DNA of 64,000 bases from Burkholderia gladioli (lineage in GTDB: Bacteria > Pseudomonadota > Gammaproteobacteria > Burkholderiales > Burkholderiaceae), in NCBI RefSeq assembly GCF_000959725.1, contig NZ_CP009322.1, positions 310,001 through 374,000 of the forward strand, read 5' to 3'. Shown here piece by piece: positions 54,106-62,306 of the stretch. The translations under genes and the position numbers were made by a program. Every line of letters begins with the position of its first letter. Positions within the stretch are counted from its first letter, which is position 1. The notes below the pieces were generated by a model. That model was not told the DNA's origin. It worked only from the letters and a program-made list of their open reading frames with translations, and did no database searches.

Positions 54106-54894
54106 TCAGGACGACCGTGACGGTTGCGGCAGCGACTCGAGGCCGGGCCTGGCGAAAAGATAGCCTTGCATCAGGACCACATCCTCGGCCAGCAGGAAGT
54201 CCCGTTCCAGGGGCGTCTCCACGCCTTCCGCGATGACGCGGATGCCCAGATCGCGGCAAATCGCCAGGACGCCGCGCACGATGTGCTGACGAACGGGGTC
54301 GGCGTCGACGCGGCGCACCAGTTCGATGTCCAGCTTGATCAGGTCGGGCTGGAAGTCGGCCAGTAGCGAAAGCCCGGCGTAGCCTGCGCCGAAGTCGTCG
54401 ATCGCCGTCTGAAAGCCGAATTGCTTGTATGCCCGGAATATTTCCACCAGGCGCGGGCGATCCGCGATGTTCTCGCTTTCCGCCGTCTCCAGGATGATCC
54501 GCTCCACGGGAAAACCGTGCCGCTCCGCGGCTTCGAAGGTGCGCTTGATGCATGCGGCGGGATGATGAACCGCGTTCGGCAGGAAATTGATGGACAGATA
54601 GGTGTCGAGACCGAGTTCGGAGGCCTGGCGGATCGCCGTCGTTCTGCAGTGCTGGTCGAACAGGTATCGATTGTCCGCGTTGACCTGGCACAGCACGTTC
54701 GACGCGCCTTCGCCCCGCGGGCCGCGTACCAGGGCCTCGTAGCCATAGGGGCGCATCGACCGCACGTCGACGATCGGCTGGAACGCGAAGGTGATGTCGA
54801 CATCGAGCTTGTCGTCGTCGCGGCAGCTCGAACAGTGGCTGTTCCGGACAGCGAGAGCGGGCAGGTCGGCGGGGGAGGCAGTCATCGAATACAT
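54106..54894 (-). CDS. EAL-domain c-di-GMP phosphodiesterase
   Basis: This 262-residue cytoplasmic stand-alone EAL protein should hydrolyse c-di-GMP. Conserved catalytic motifs are YEALVRG (residues 52-58), LSINFLPN, RIILETAES, AIDDFGAGYAGLSLL, LIKLDIELV, VIAEGVET and LMQGYLFARP. All metal and substrate residues appear present. The short N-terminus carries His20, Cys21 and Cys24 (HCSSC), a possible redox or metal site. It is convergent with fliL; the promoter region lies toward the second sigma-54 site. It probably promotes motility by lowering c-di-GMP. Confidence 0.93.
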   Translation of the reverse strand: MYSMTASPADLPALAVRNSHCSSCRDDDKLDVDITFAFQPIVDVRSMRPYGYEALVRGPRGEGASNVLCQVNADNRYLFDQHCRTTAIRQASELGLDTYLSINFLPNAVHHPAACIKRTFEAAERHGFPVERIILETAESENIADRPRLVEIFRAYKQFGFQTAIDDFGAGYAGLSLLADFQPDLIKLDIELVRRVDADPVRQHIVRGVLAICRDLGIRVIAEGVETPLERDFLLAEDVVLMQGYLFARPGLESLPQPSRSS

Positions 54895-55196
54895 CCATGT
54901 GAGGAAAGGGAGCGGGGGCCGCCTGTCGACGAGTCCATGTGGGAACCGTGTCCGGGTGTTGCCGTTCGACGCCGTCGCGGTTCGCCATTCACTGCATGGT
55001 TAATCAGCCATCCGAAATTTTCAGGAGGCGACCGTATCCAATTGCTCGATGCTTGCCACCACATCGAACAGCGTGGACGACGGCTGGGCAAATCGTACAC
55101 GAGATACGTAGCTCCGAGGCAGTCGAACTGCCTGAAATCACGCGTCCGGCACGCGTTTTCAGTCCGATATCCGGCGCCGGTCCTCGATGTCGGCGA

Positions 55197-55243
55197 CATG
55201 TGTCAACGGATCGGACGGCTGACGTCCGCTTGCTTGACACATG
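55197..55243. promoter_or_regulatory. nested 47-bp activator site 2
   Basis: Outer arms CATGTGTCAA (55197-55206) and TTGACACATG (55234-55243) and inner arms CGGACG (55212-55217) and CGTCCG (55223-55228) share one centre at 55220. It has the same total length and arm spacing as site 1 and 35 of 47 identical bases. The outermost three bases changed on both arms in a compensating way, so symmetry is preserved. Confidence 0.8.
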
Positions 55244-55292
55244 CGCCGCCGCTTGCGCTTCGCATGCCCCGATCCCGGGGCCCCGCTCCGGA

Positions 55293-55308
55293 TGGCATGA
55301 CGTTTGCA
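55293..55308 (+). promoter_or_regulatory. sigma-54 promoter 2
   Basis: TGGCATG-ACGT-TTGCA differs from the -24/-12 consensus at one position. Its -24 GG is 74 bp from the centre of activator site 2, against 73 bp at promoter 1. Confidence 0.82.
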
Positions 55309-55470
55309 TCCTGCTTCGCATTTCCACGATCGACGAATCCGCCGGCCGCCTCGATTCGCCGGTCCGAGGCCGCCCTGTCCATGGCCTCGGGACACCCTGT
55401 TTGCCCCGTTGCCCATACGCGCCGTCGATCGGGCTTCGCCCCGCCGAGAATCGCACACGAGGATCAAGAG

Positions 55471-55572
55471 ATGGATTGGATCGACTCCGAAGGCCCTGCC
55501 GAACCGCTCGCCACGCCCGCCACGCGCCAGGTCCGGCTGCCGCGGCGTCTTTCCTGGCAGCTCGAACCATGA
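55471..55572 (+). pseudogene. 33-codon remnant of a modular OB-like gene, now an upstream coupled ORF
   Basis: It starts MDWIDSEGPAEP, against MHWIDPEGLPET at 52031, and the ribosome-site region (ACGAGGATCA) is also shared. After about 12 codons the similarity ends and the frame stops at 55572. Its TGA overlaps the MFS start (ATGA at 55569). It looks like the start of a duplicated modular gene that lost its body and was kept, or selected, as a translated leader for the exporter. Confidence 0.65.
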
Positions 55573-56798
55573 GAGCCCGGTATGCCCTTGAAGGGCTCAA
55601 TTTCTTCATGGCCGACGTGCAGGCCGGGATCGGCCCGTTTCTGGGCGTCTTCCTGCAGGCGCAGGGCTGGCGTCCGGACGCGATCGGCGCGGTGATGACG
55701 CTCGGCGGCATCGCCGGCATGCTGGCGACCTCACCCGCCGGCGCCCTGGTGGATGCCACCCGGCACAAGCGCGGCCTCATCGTGGCGGCGGCGCTCGCCA
55801 CCACGCTCGCCTCCCTGGTGCTGTGGATATCGCAGCAGCATTGGGTGGTGGCCGTCTCGCAGGTGTTCACCGCGCTGGCCGGCGCGGTGCTCGGCCCCGC
55901 CGTCCTCGGCATGACGCTCGGCATGGTCAGCGAACGCGACTTCGATCGGCAGTTCGGACGCAACCAGGTGGCCAATCACGCGGGCAACGTGGCCGGGGCG
56001 GCGCTGTCGGGCTGGCTCGGCTGGCGTTTCGGATTCGGTGCCGTATTCGCGCTGGCCGGCGTGTTTGCCGTGCTGGCGATCGTCACCACCTTGCTTATCC
56101 CGCGCGAGGCGATCGACCATGATCGGGCGAGGGGGCTGGACGCCACCTCGTCGGCGCAGGGCGGGCCGGCAAGCGGCGCGCGTGCGTTGCTTGGCAACCG
56201 TGCCTTGCTGCTGCTCGCGGTGGCGCTTGCGCTGTTCCATCTGGGCAATGCCGCCATGCTGCCGCTCTATGGTCTTGCGGTGGTGGCCGCCCGACAGGGC
56301 GATCCGAGCGTGCTGACCGCGCAGACCATCGTCGTCGCGCAACTGGTGATGATCGTCGCCGCCTGCATCGCGCCGCGACTGATCCGCGGCATCGGCTACT
56401 GGGGTGTGATCCTGCTCACCTTTCTCGCCTTGCCGCTGCGCGGGGTGGTGGCCGCGAGCTTCATCACCGCCTGGGGTGTCTGGCCGGTGCAGGTGCTCGA
56501 CGGCGTGGGTGCCGGGCTGCAGAGCGTGGCCGTTCCGGCGCTGGTGGTTCGTCTGCTGCAGGGTACGGGGCGCGTGAATGTCGGCCAGGGCGTGGTCATG
56601 ACGGTCCAGGGCATGGGCGCCGCGTTGAGCCCCGCGCTGGGCGGGTTCCTCGCGCAGCACCTCGGGTATGGCGCCGCGTTCCTGGCGCTCGGCGGGGTGT
56701 CGGTCGGTTCGCTGGCGCTCTGGCTCTGCTTCGGCACGACGCTGAAGCGCGCCTGCGGCCTCCCCGCGCTTGTCGAAGACACGCCGCTCGTCCGATGA
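55569..56798 (+). CDS. MFS transporter
   Basis: This 409-residue protein has twelve predicted membrane segments and belongs to the major facilitator superfamily. The loop 2-3 motif reads GALVDATRHKRGLIVAAALA, and a central cytoplasmic loop at about residues 185-205 separates the halves. VGQGVVMTVQGMGAALSPAL is in the second half. An export role is inferred from family and from the coupled ArsB-like gene. Its ATG overlaps the stop of the 33-codon leader, and its own stop overlaps the next gene by 4 bp. Substrate unknown. Confidence 0.9.
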   Translation: MRARYALEGLNFFMADVQAGIGPFLGVFLQAQGWRPDAIGAVMTLGGIAGMLATSPAGALVDATRHKRGLIVAAALATTLASLVLWISQQHWVVAVSQVFTALAGAVLGPAVLGMTLGMVSERDFDRQFGRNQVANHAGNVAGAALSGWLGWRFGFGAVFALAGVFAVLAIVTTLLIPREAIDHDRARGLDATSSAQGGPASGARALLGNRALLLLAVALALFHLGNAAMLPLYGLAVVAARQGDPSVLTAQTIVVAQLVMIVAACIAPRLIRGIGYWGVILLTFLALPLRGVVAASFITAWGVWPVQVLDGVGAGLQSVAVPALVVRLLQGTGRVNVGQGVVMTVQGMGAALSPALGGFLAQHLGYGAAFLALGGVSVGSLALWLCFGTTLKRACGLPALVEDTPLVR

Positions 56799-58048
56799 AT
56801 TCAAGCTGGCTTGCCTGGGGTATCGCGCTGAGCTCGACCGCGGGCGTCATCCTGCGTCCTTTTCGCTGGCCCGAGGCGGTTTGGGCGGTCACGGGGGCAC
56901 TGCTGCTGGTCGTGCTCGGCCTGCTCCCGGTCCATCTCGCGTGGCAGGCTGTCTGCAAGGGCGGCGACGTCTACCTGTTTCTCACCGGCATGATGCTGCT
57001 GTCCGAGCTGGGCCGTCGCGAGGGTCTGTTCGACTGGGTCGCGGCGCTGGCCGTCCTGCATGCAAACGGTTCGCCGCGCCGGCTGTTCGTGCTGGTGTAC
57101 CTGGTCGGCGTCGGCGTGACGGCCTTCCTCTCGAACGATGCCGCGGCGGTCGTGCTCACGCCGGCGGTGTTCGCCGCCGCGCGGCGTGCCGGGACTCGGC
57201 CGCTGCCTTTTCTCTATGCATGCGCCTTCGTCGCGAACGCGGCCAGCTTCGTCCTGCCGATATCGAACCCGGCCAATCTCGTGCTGTACGGCAACCATAC
57301 GCCGGCGCTGGGTACCTGGGTGGTCCGTTTTGCCTTGCCCTCGGCGCTGTCGATCCTCGCGACGTTCTGGATGCTGCGCCATACGCAACGCGAGCACCTC
57401 GCCGGTGCCTGTGCGACGGACCCACCCGTCGAGCCACTCGGCTCGAGCGGCAAGGTGGCGCTGGCCGGGATCGCCATGACGGCGGTGGCCTTGCTGGTGG
57501 TGTCCGCCTTCGATCTGCCGCTCGGCCTGCCCACCGCGGTGCTCGGTGTGTTGACCGCGCTGGTGGTGCTGCTCAAGGAGCGTCGCTCTCCCTTCGCGTT
57601 CCTCGGGGAGATTTCCTGGAGCGTGCTGCCGCTGGTGGCCGGCCTGTTCGTGCTGGTGGAAATGCTGGCGCATACCGGCGTGATCGATGTTCTGTCACGG
57701 CTGCTCGCATCGGCTGCCGGACGCGATCAGGGCTTGGCCGCCGTCGTGGCCGGCGGGGCGCTCGCGCTGGGCAGCAACGCGATCAACAACTTGCCGGCCG
57801 GCCTGATCGCGAGTGCGACCGTGGCGGCGGCACATAGTCCTCAGCGCGTGGTGGATGCGCTGCTGATCGCCGTCGATCTCGGGCCCAACCTGTCGATCAC
57901 CGGCTCGCTCGCCACGATTCTCTGGCTCTCGGCCATTCGCCGCGAAGGCGAGGAAGTCGGCTTCATGCAGTTCCTCGCGGTTGGCGCCGCGGTGATGCTT
58001 CCGGCTCTCGCGCTGGCCCTGGGCGCACGGCTGCTGACCGGGGGCTGA
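56795..58048 (+). CDS. ArsB/NhaD-superfamily membrane permease
   Basis: This 417-residue protein has ten or more membrane segments and belongs to the ion transporter group of ArsB and related anion permeases. Supporting stretches are LFLTGMMLLSELGRREGLFD, AFLSNDAAAVVLTPAVFAAA, FVANAASFVLPISNPANLVL and ALGSNAINNLPAGLIASATV. The paired SNDAA and SNPAN motifs in re-entrant loops are hallmarks. No arsR or arsC gene is nearby, so arsenite is not assured. The start overlaps the MFS stop (ATGA), and a strong hairpin follows. Expression would be from sigma-54 promoter 2. Confidence 0.88.
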   Translation: MNSSWLAWGIALSSTAGVILRPFRWPEAVWAVTGALLLVVLGLLPVHLAWQAVCKGGDVYLFLTGMMLLSELGRREGLFDWVAALAVLHANGSPRRLFVLVYLVGVGVTAFLSNDAAAVVLTPAVFAAARRAGTRPLPFLYACAFVANAASFVLPISNPANLVLYGNHTPALGTWVVRFALPSALSILATFWMLRHTQREHLAGACATDPPVEPLGSSGKVALAGIAMTAVALLVVSAFDLPLGLPTAVLGVLTALVVLLKERRSPFAFLGEISWSVLPLVAGLFVLVEMLAHTGVIDVLSRLLASAAGRDQGLAAVVAGGALALGSNAINNLPAGLIASATVAAAHSPQRVVDALLIAVDLGPNLSITGSLATILWLSAIRREGEEVGFMQFLAVGAAVMLPALALALGARLLTGG

Positions 58049-58085
58049 GCCGGCGCGTGCCTTGCGGCGACCCGCTTCATCGATG

Positions 58086-58107
58086 TGCCGCGGCCGGCCC
58101 CGCGGCA
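58086..58107 (+). terminator. terminator-like hairpin after the permease gene
   Basis: TGCCGCGG (58086-58093) and CCGCGGCA (58100-58107) form a perfect 8-bp stem with a 6-nt loop, followed by TCTCGTTTCCCC. It is 37 bp after the stop and probably ends the sigma-54 promoter 2 operon. Confidence 0.5.
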
Positions 58108-58191
58108 TCTCGTTTCCCCTGTTCCTGCACGCGGTGCCGCGGGCGGATATCAATGCCTCGAATTTCAATTCCGATCTCGATCCTCGAATTA

Positions 58192-58217
58192 ATAAGACGA
58201 TAGTGTCAGTCCGATAA
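58192..58217 (+). promoter_or_regulatory. weak alternative sigma-28-like promoter
   Basis: TCCGATAA (58210-58217) is close to the FliA -10 element, with ATAAGACG (58192-58199) 10 nt upstream. The -35 is poor. It lies in an AT-rich stretch with no gene, 234 bp before the chemoreceptor. Confidence 0.25.
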
Positions 58218-58313
58218 TTCGTCCAATGATTTCCAATTCGTCATGAATTGAAAATCAATGTGAATTCTTTCGGTCAAGAGACGTTTACACGGGATCCCGC
58301 GCTGGTCAAGAGC

Positions 58314-58340
58314 TAAAGCCCTTGCCGCCGGTTCCGTTAA
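58314..58340 (+). promoter_or_regulatory. sigma-28 (FliA)-like promoter for the second chemoreceptor
   Basis: TAAAGCCC (58314-58321), 11 nt, TCCGTTAA (58333-58340). Spacing is exactly that of FliA promoters, and 5/8 and 6/8 bases match. It is 110 bp before the gene at 58451. Confidence 0.45.
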
Positions 58341-58450
58341 CACCGGTGCGGACTGGCTTGAATACCGCAAAATGTTCCCGATGTCGATTTATATGATATT
58401 TCGGGAGGATGGGGTGGCAGGTGCTTGGATTTGGAGAATCGGGGTAGAAA

Positions 58451-60037
58451 ATGAATATCAATAAATGGTCAGTCAAAACGAAATTGACGGTCGCCTTCGG
58501 CTTTCTGGCGGCGATGGTGGTGATCGTTTCCGGCTTCTCGCTGAGCGGGATCGTCGAATCGCATGAACGCTTCTCCAGCTATGTCGAGGGCGTCAATGCG
58601 CGGGGCAACGCGGCACAGGCGGTCCGGCGCGCGGTGGACGATCGGGCCATGGCCGTGAGAAACCTGGTGCTGGTCACCGCACCCGCCGACATCGAGATCG
58701 AAAAGGCCGCGGTTTCCGATGCGCAACGCCGTGTCGAGCAAACCCTCGACGCATTCAATGCGCTGGTGGCCAGCGCCACCGACATGAGCGAGCGGGGGCG
58801 GCAGTTGGCGGCCGAACTTCCGAGGATCGAAGCCCAATACCGGCCGGTGTCGCTCGACATCGCGCAACTGGCCGTGAGCGGGCAGCGGGACGCCGCGATC
58901 GCGGCGATCGCCTCGAAGTGCCGGCCATTGCTGTCGGCGCTGATCAAGGCCGAAAACGACTATGGCGGCTTCGTGCGCGAGCAGGAGGGGCAGCGGGTCC
59001 AGGCTTCCTCGGCGCAGTTTCACCAACAGCGCAACCTGCTGGTCGGCATCTGCCTGGCGACGGTGTTGCTGGCGGTGCTGGCCGGCGTGGTGATCACGCG
59101 AGGTATCCTGCGCGCGCTCGGCGCCGATCCCACCGAACTGAGCGAAGTCACGATGCGGGTGGCCGAGGGCGATCTTCGGCCGGTACCCGGTGCCGAGCGC
59201 GCCATGGCCGGCAGCGTGCTGGCCTCGATGGGCGCCATGCAGCGCAGCCTGGTCGGCCTGATCGGGCAGGTGCGCTCGGCCGCGGACAGTATCGCCACGG
59301 GTTCGAGCCAGATTGCGTCGGGCAACGTGGACCTGTCCTCGCGCACGGAACAGCAGGCCGCGTCGCTGCAGGAAACCGCGGCGAGCATGGAGGAACTCAC
59401 CTCCGCCGTCAGGCAGAATGCGGAGAACGCGCAGCAGGCGAGCGGCCTTTCCGCCAATGCATCCGAAGTGGCGGGTCGCGGCAATCGCGTCGTGAGCCAG
59501 GTGGTCGGCACGATGGACGAGATCAGCGCGAGTTCCAGCAAGATTGCCGACATCACGGGCATCATCGAAGGCATTGCGTTCCAGACGAACATCCTCGCGC
59601 TCAACGCGGCGGTGGAGGCGGCCCGGGCCGGTGAACAGGGCCGCGGTTTCGCCGTGGTGGCCAGCGAGGTGCGCAGCCTCGCCCAGCGATCGTCGGCGGC
59701 CGCCAAGGAGATCAAGGAGTTGATCAGCTCGTCGGTGCAGAAGGTCCTGGATGGCTCCCAGTTGGTGGGCGAGGCCGGCAAGACGATGACCGAGGTGACC
59801 CAGGCGGTGGCACGGGTGACCGACATCATGGGGGAGATCGCCGCCGCGTCGAGCGAGCAGAGCCGGGGAATCGAGCAGGTCAACCTGGCCGTGACGCAGA
59901 TGGACGAGGTCACGCAGCAGAACGCCGCGCTGGTGGAGGAGGCGGCCGCGGCTTCGAAATCACTGGAGGATCAGGGGCGGCAGTTGAGTCACGCGATCTC
60001 GCTGTTCCGGATCGATGCCGCGGTATTCGGGCATTGA
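58451..60037 (+). CDS. methyl-accepting chemotaxis protein (four-helix-bundle sensor)
   Basis: This 528-residue chemoreceptor has TM1 at about residues 10-30. The all-helical periplasmic sensor (about 31-190) resembles the Tar/4HB_MCP type. TM2 is at ~196-216 ([20 protein letters not shown]). A HAMP domain and a full signalling domain with the tip [20 protein letters not shown] follow. The C-terminus ([13 protein letters not shown]) lacks a CheR-tethering pentapeptide. The 402-bp upstream gap is AT-richer and holds FliA-like promoters. Ligand unknown. Confidence 0.94.
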   Translation: MNINKWSVKTKLTVAFGFLAAMVVIVSGFSLSGIVESHERFSSYVEGVNARGNAAQAVRRAVDDRAMAVRNLVLVTAPADIEIEKAAVSDAQRRVEQTLDAFNALVASATDMSERGRQLAAELPRIEAQYRPVSLDIAQLAVSGQRDAAIAAIASKCRPLLSALIKAENDYGGFVREQEGQRVQASSAQFHQQRNLLVGICLATVLLAVLAGVVITRGILRALGADPTELSEVTMRVAEGDLRPVPGAERAMAGSVLASMGAMQRSLVGLIGQVRSAADSIATGSSQIASGNVDLSSRTEQQAASLQETAASMEELTSAVRQNAENAQQASGLSANASEVAGRGNRVVSQVVGTMDEISASSSKIADITGIIEGIAFQTNILALNAAVEAARAGEQGRGFAVVASEVRSLAQRSSAAAKEIKELISSSVQKVLDGSQLVGEAGKTMTEVTQAVARVTDIMGEIAAASSEQSRGIEQVNLAVTQMDEVTQQNAALVEEAAAASKSLEDQGRQLSHAISLFRIDAAVFGH

Positions 60038-60190
60038 ACAAGGCTCGCCTGCTGGCCGCGTTCGCTCGCGACGCGCCGGCGGCGCGAGCGGCAAGGGGAA
60101 TCGCATCGCTCGAGGCATGACGGTTGCCGGAGGCGGCCGGGCCGGGTAAGCCGCGCAAGCTCGACGACGTCGATCGCGAGGGGCACTTCG

Positions 60191-61708
60191 TCAGGCGGGT
60201 GCCTCGTCATCCTCCATCGACGCCACGCATACCCGGTTTCTTCCTTGTCGCTTGGCCTCGTAGAGCGCCAGGTCGGCTCGATGCGAGAGGGCGTCGACCG
60301 AGGCTGGCCGTCCTGCTCGGCCCGTCGCGCATCCTATGCTGACCGTGAAGGCAGGTACCGGCTCGGGGAAACCCGCGAGCCGGTTCGTTTCGATCTCCTG
60401 TCGAATGGCCTCCGCGACGCGTGCCGCGCCGTTCTCATCGGTATTGGCCAGCACCGCGACGAATTCCTCCCCGCCGTAACGCGCCGCGATGTCGCCATGA
60501 CGCCTGACGTGCTTGCGTATGCATTCGGCCAGGAAGCGCAGGGCGGTGTCGCCCCTGGCATGGCCATGGACATCGTTGTACTGCTTGAAGTGGTCGGCGT
60601 CGATGAACAGGACGGACATGCAGGTGTTGCCGCGATGGACCCGATGCCATTCGTCGTCCAGCGCGGCATCCAGTGCCCGGCGGTTCAGCAGCCCGGTCAA
60701 GGCATCGGTGTGGCTGAGATCCGTCAGTCTCTGCTGTTTTCTCAGGTTGTCGCGCAAGGCGAAGGCAAGCAGCCAGACCACCGCGCAGAACGAGGCGCTG
60801 ATCGCCCCGGCTGACACGCCGACCTTCCAGGACATGCGGCTGATGTCAGCCAGCACGTCGCGTTTGGCAGGCGCGATCACCGCGATCAGCGGGGTGCCGG
60901 GCACGCGCTGGAACGTGTACAGGCGCAGGGTACCGTCGACAATGGAGCGTGCGGCATAGAAGCCCGAGTGGCTGCTTACCATGCGCGCGAAGGTCTTGGA
61001 GTCGCGCAGGATCGTCATCTGGCTCTCGCTGACGGGGGGATTTCTTGCCAGGATGGCGCCATCCGTGCGCACCACGGCGCTGACGCCATGGGCGCCGACA
61101 TTCAAGCGGGACAGCAGCTGGTCGAAGTAGGCCAGGTCGATGGCGACCACCGCGATGCCGTTGAACGCATGATTCGGTCCCTCGACTCGGCGAGACAGGG
61201 CGATCGACCGTGTGCCGCCGCGCGAGCGCGCTTGGTAAGGCTCCGATACGTACAGCCCGATGTCCAGGGCATCGCGGTGCACCGTGAAGTAGTCCCGGTC
61301 GCTGAAATCCCATTTATGCGTGTTGCCGCAGCATCCGTCGACCAGCCTGCCCCGCGCATCGGTGATGCCCATCCCGGTGACATACTGCGCGGCGGTTCTT
61401 TCGAACAGCAGGTCATGCCGCAGGCGGGGGTCCATTTTTTGGAATGCGGGGTTGCCGAGATTCGCCGTCAGGCTCATCAAGGCGGTGTTGGCGGTTTCGA
61501 CGGTCCTGGTTATTTCGCTGACCAGCACCGCGGTGACGTTGCGCGAGTTCTCGTTGGCATGATCGATGACTTCACTTCGCGTGGCAGCGAGCGTCATGAT
61601 ACTGATTCCCAAGGCCGCGGCCGACATCAAGGTGCCCAACATGCCGACGATCAGAAAATTCTTTCCAGCCCAGTCGGCGATTTTCCCGATCGAGTTTGAG
61701 GTGGACAT
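60191..61708 (-). CDS. membrane diguanylate cyclase with periplasmic Cache sensor
   Basis: This 505-residue protein has TM1 at about residues 18-42, a periplasmic double-Cache-like region (~45-285; KWDFSDRDYFTVHRDALDIG, GISVVAIDLAYFDQLL-type segment) and TM2 at ~295-317. A C-terminal GGDEF domain completes it. The active site is RYGGEEF, a functional variant. The product-inhibition site RHGD lies exactly five residues upstream, so feedback control is expected. It is convergent with the second chemoreceptor gene and may oppose the EAL enzyme at 54106. Confidence 0.94.
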   Translation of the reverse strand: MSTSNSIGKIADWAGKNFLIVGMLGTLMSAAALGISIMTLAATRSEVIDHANENSRNVTAVLVSEITRTVETANTALMSLTANLGNPAFQKMDPRLRHDLLFERTAAQYVTGMGITDARGRLVDGCCGNTHKWDFSDRDYFTVHRDALDIGLYVSEPYQARSRGGTRSIALSRRVEGPNHAFNGIAVVAIDLAYFDQLLSRLNVGAHGVSAVVRTDGAILARNPPVSESQMTILRDSKTFARMVSSHSGFYAARSIVDGTLRLYTFQRVPGTPLIAVIAPAKRDVLADISRMSWKVGVSAGAISASFCAVVWLLAFALRDNLRKQQRLTDLSHTDALTGLLNRRALDAALDDEWHRVHRGNTCMSVLFIDADHFKQYNDVHGHARGDTALRFLAECIRKHVRRHGDIAARYGGEEFVAVLANTDENGAARVAEAIRQEIETNRLAGFPEPVPAFTVSIGCATGRAGRPASVDALSHRADLALYEAKRQGRNRVCVASMEDDEAPA

Positions 61709-61796
61709 GCTTATCTTCGGATGAAAACGAACGTGGGGCTTTCAACACTTACGTGGGCATCCGCGGTGGGGCGCGGCAGGCGCAATTAAAGCATGT

Positions 61797-62280
61797 AATG
61801 CGGTTAGCGTTTGATCGTTATTGGGTAGCCGTCGCGCAGGTGCGACGCTGTCGGCCGACGGGCATTCAGCGCGGTATGCGCGAGCCTGGCCGTTCGCCGG
61901 AGTTCGTATCTCGGGACCGCATATTTGGCCGATCGCTCATCGAGATCGACACTTTCTGGTCTCCTTCCTATTTTTCGGAAGGCGACTATGTTTATTTGGC
62001 GTATTGCGTAGAGAACAGGATGCCCCTGCCGTTGTACGCCGAGGTCAACGGCGGGGCGGTCACCGAATTGAAGCCCGGGATCGGACATCGGCATGTTGCC
62101 ATCGGCGACGGACACATGGCGCGGGATACCTGCGCGGGTGGACGCGATTCATTTCGGTCCTTTGCCTGCGGCGCTCCGCAGGGTGCGGATCGACCTCGTC
62201 GATGCCTCGCACCGCATGATCGGGACACCGACGAAAAACTTCGTGTTGCCACGAGTGTCCCGCGCTCCGGGGCGACGAAT
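61797..62280 (+). pseudogene. possible frameshifted hypothetical gene
   Basis: From about 61797 one frame reads protein-like (RSLIEIDTFWSPSYFSEGDY, VYLAYCVENRMPLPLYAEVN, ELKPGIGHRHVAIGDGH). Near 62100-62130 the sense appears to shift to the +1 frame (DAIHFGPLPAALRRVRIDLV, DASHRMIGTPTKNFVLP). The DNA is less GC-rich than its neighbours. Neither half is a family I recognise. It occupies most of the 598-bp gap between the cyclase and qorB genes. Confidence 0.25.
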
Positions 62281-62306
62281 CCTGTCGAGCGCCCCGGCGG
62301 CCTACG

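Larger units (their letters stand above)
54895..55470. other. 576-bp divergent regulatory region
   Basis: This lies between the EAL gene (minus strand) and the remnant/MFS operon (plus strand). It holds the second nested activator site and sigma-54 promoter 2, listed separately. The 160-bp leader between that promoter and the next start codon has no supported gene. Confidence 0.6.

Noticed and set aside
56795..58048. Naming the permease arsB
   Set aside because: Superfamily motifs fit, but there is no arsR, arsC or arsH nearby and the promoter is sigma-54 type; arsenite specificity is unsupported.
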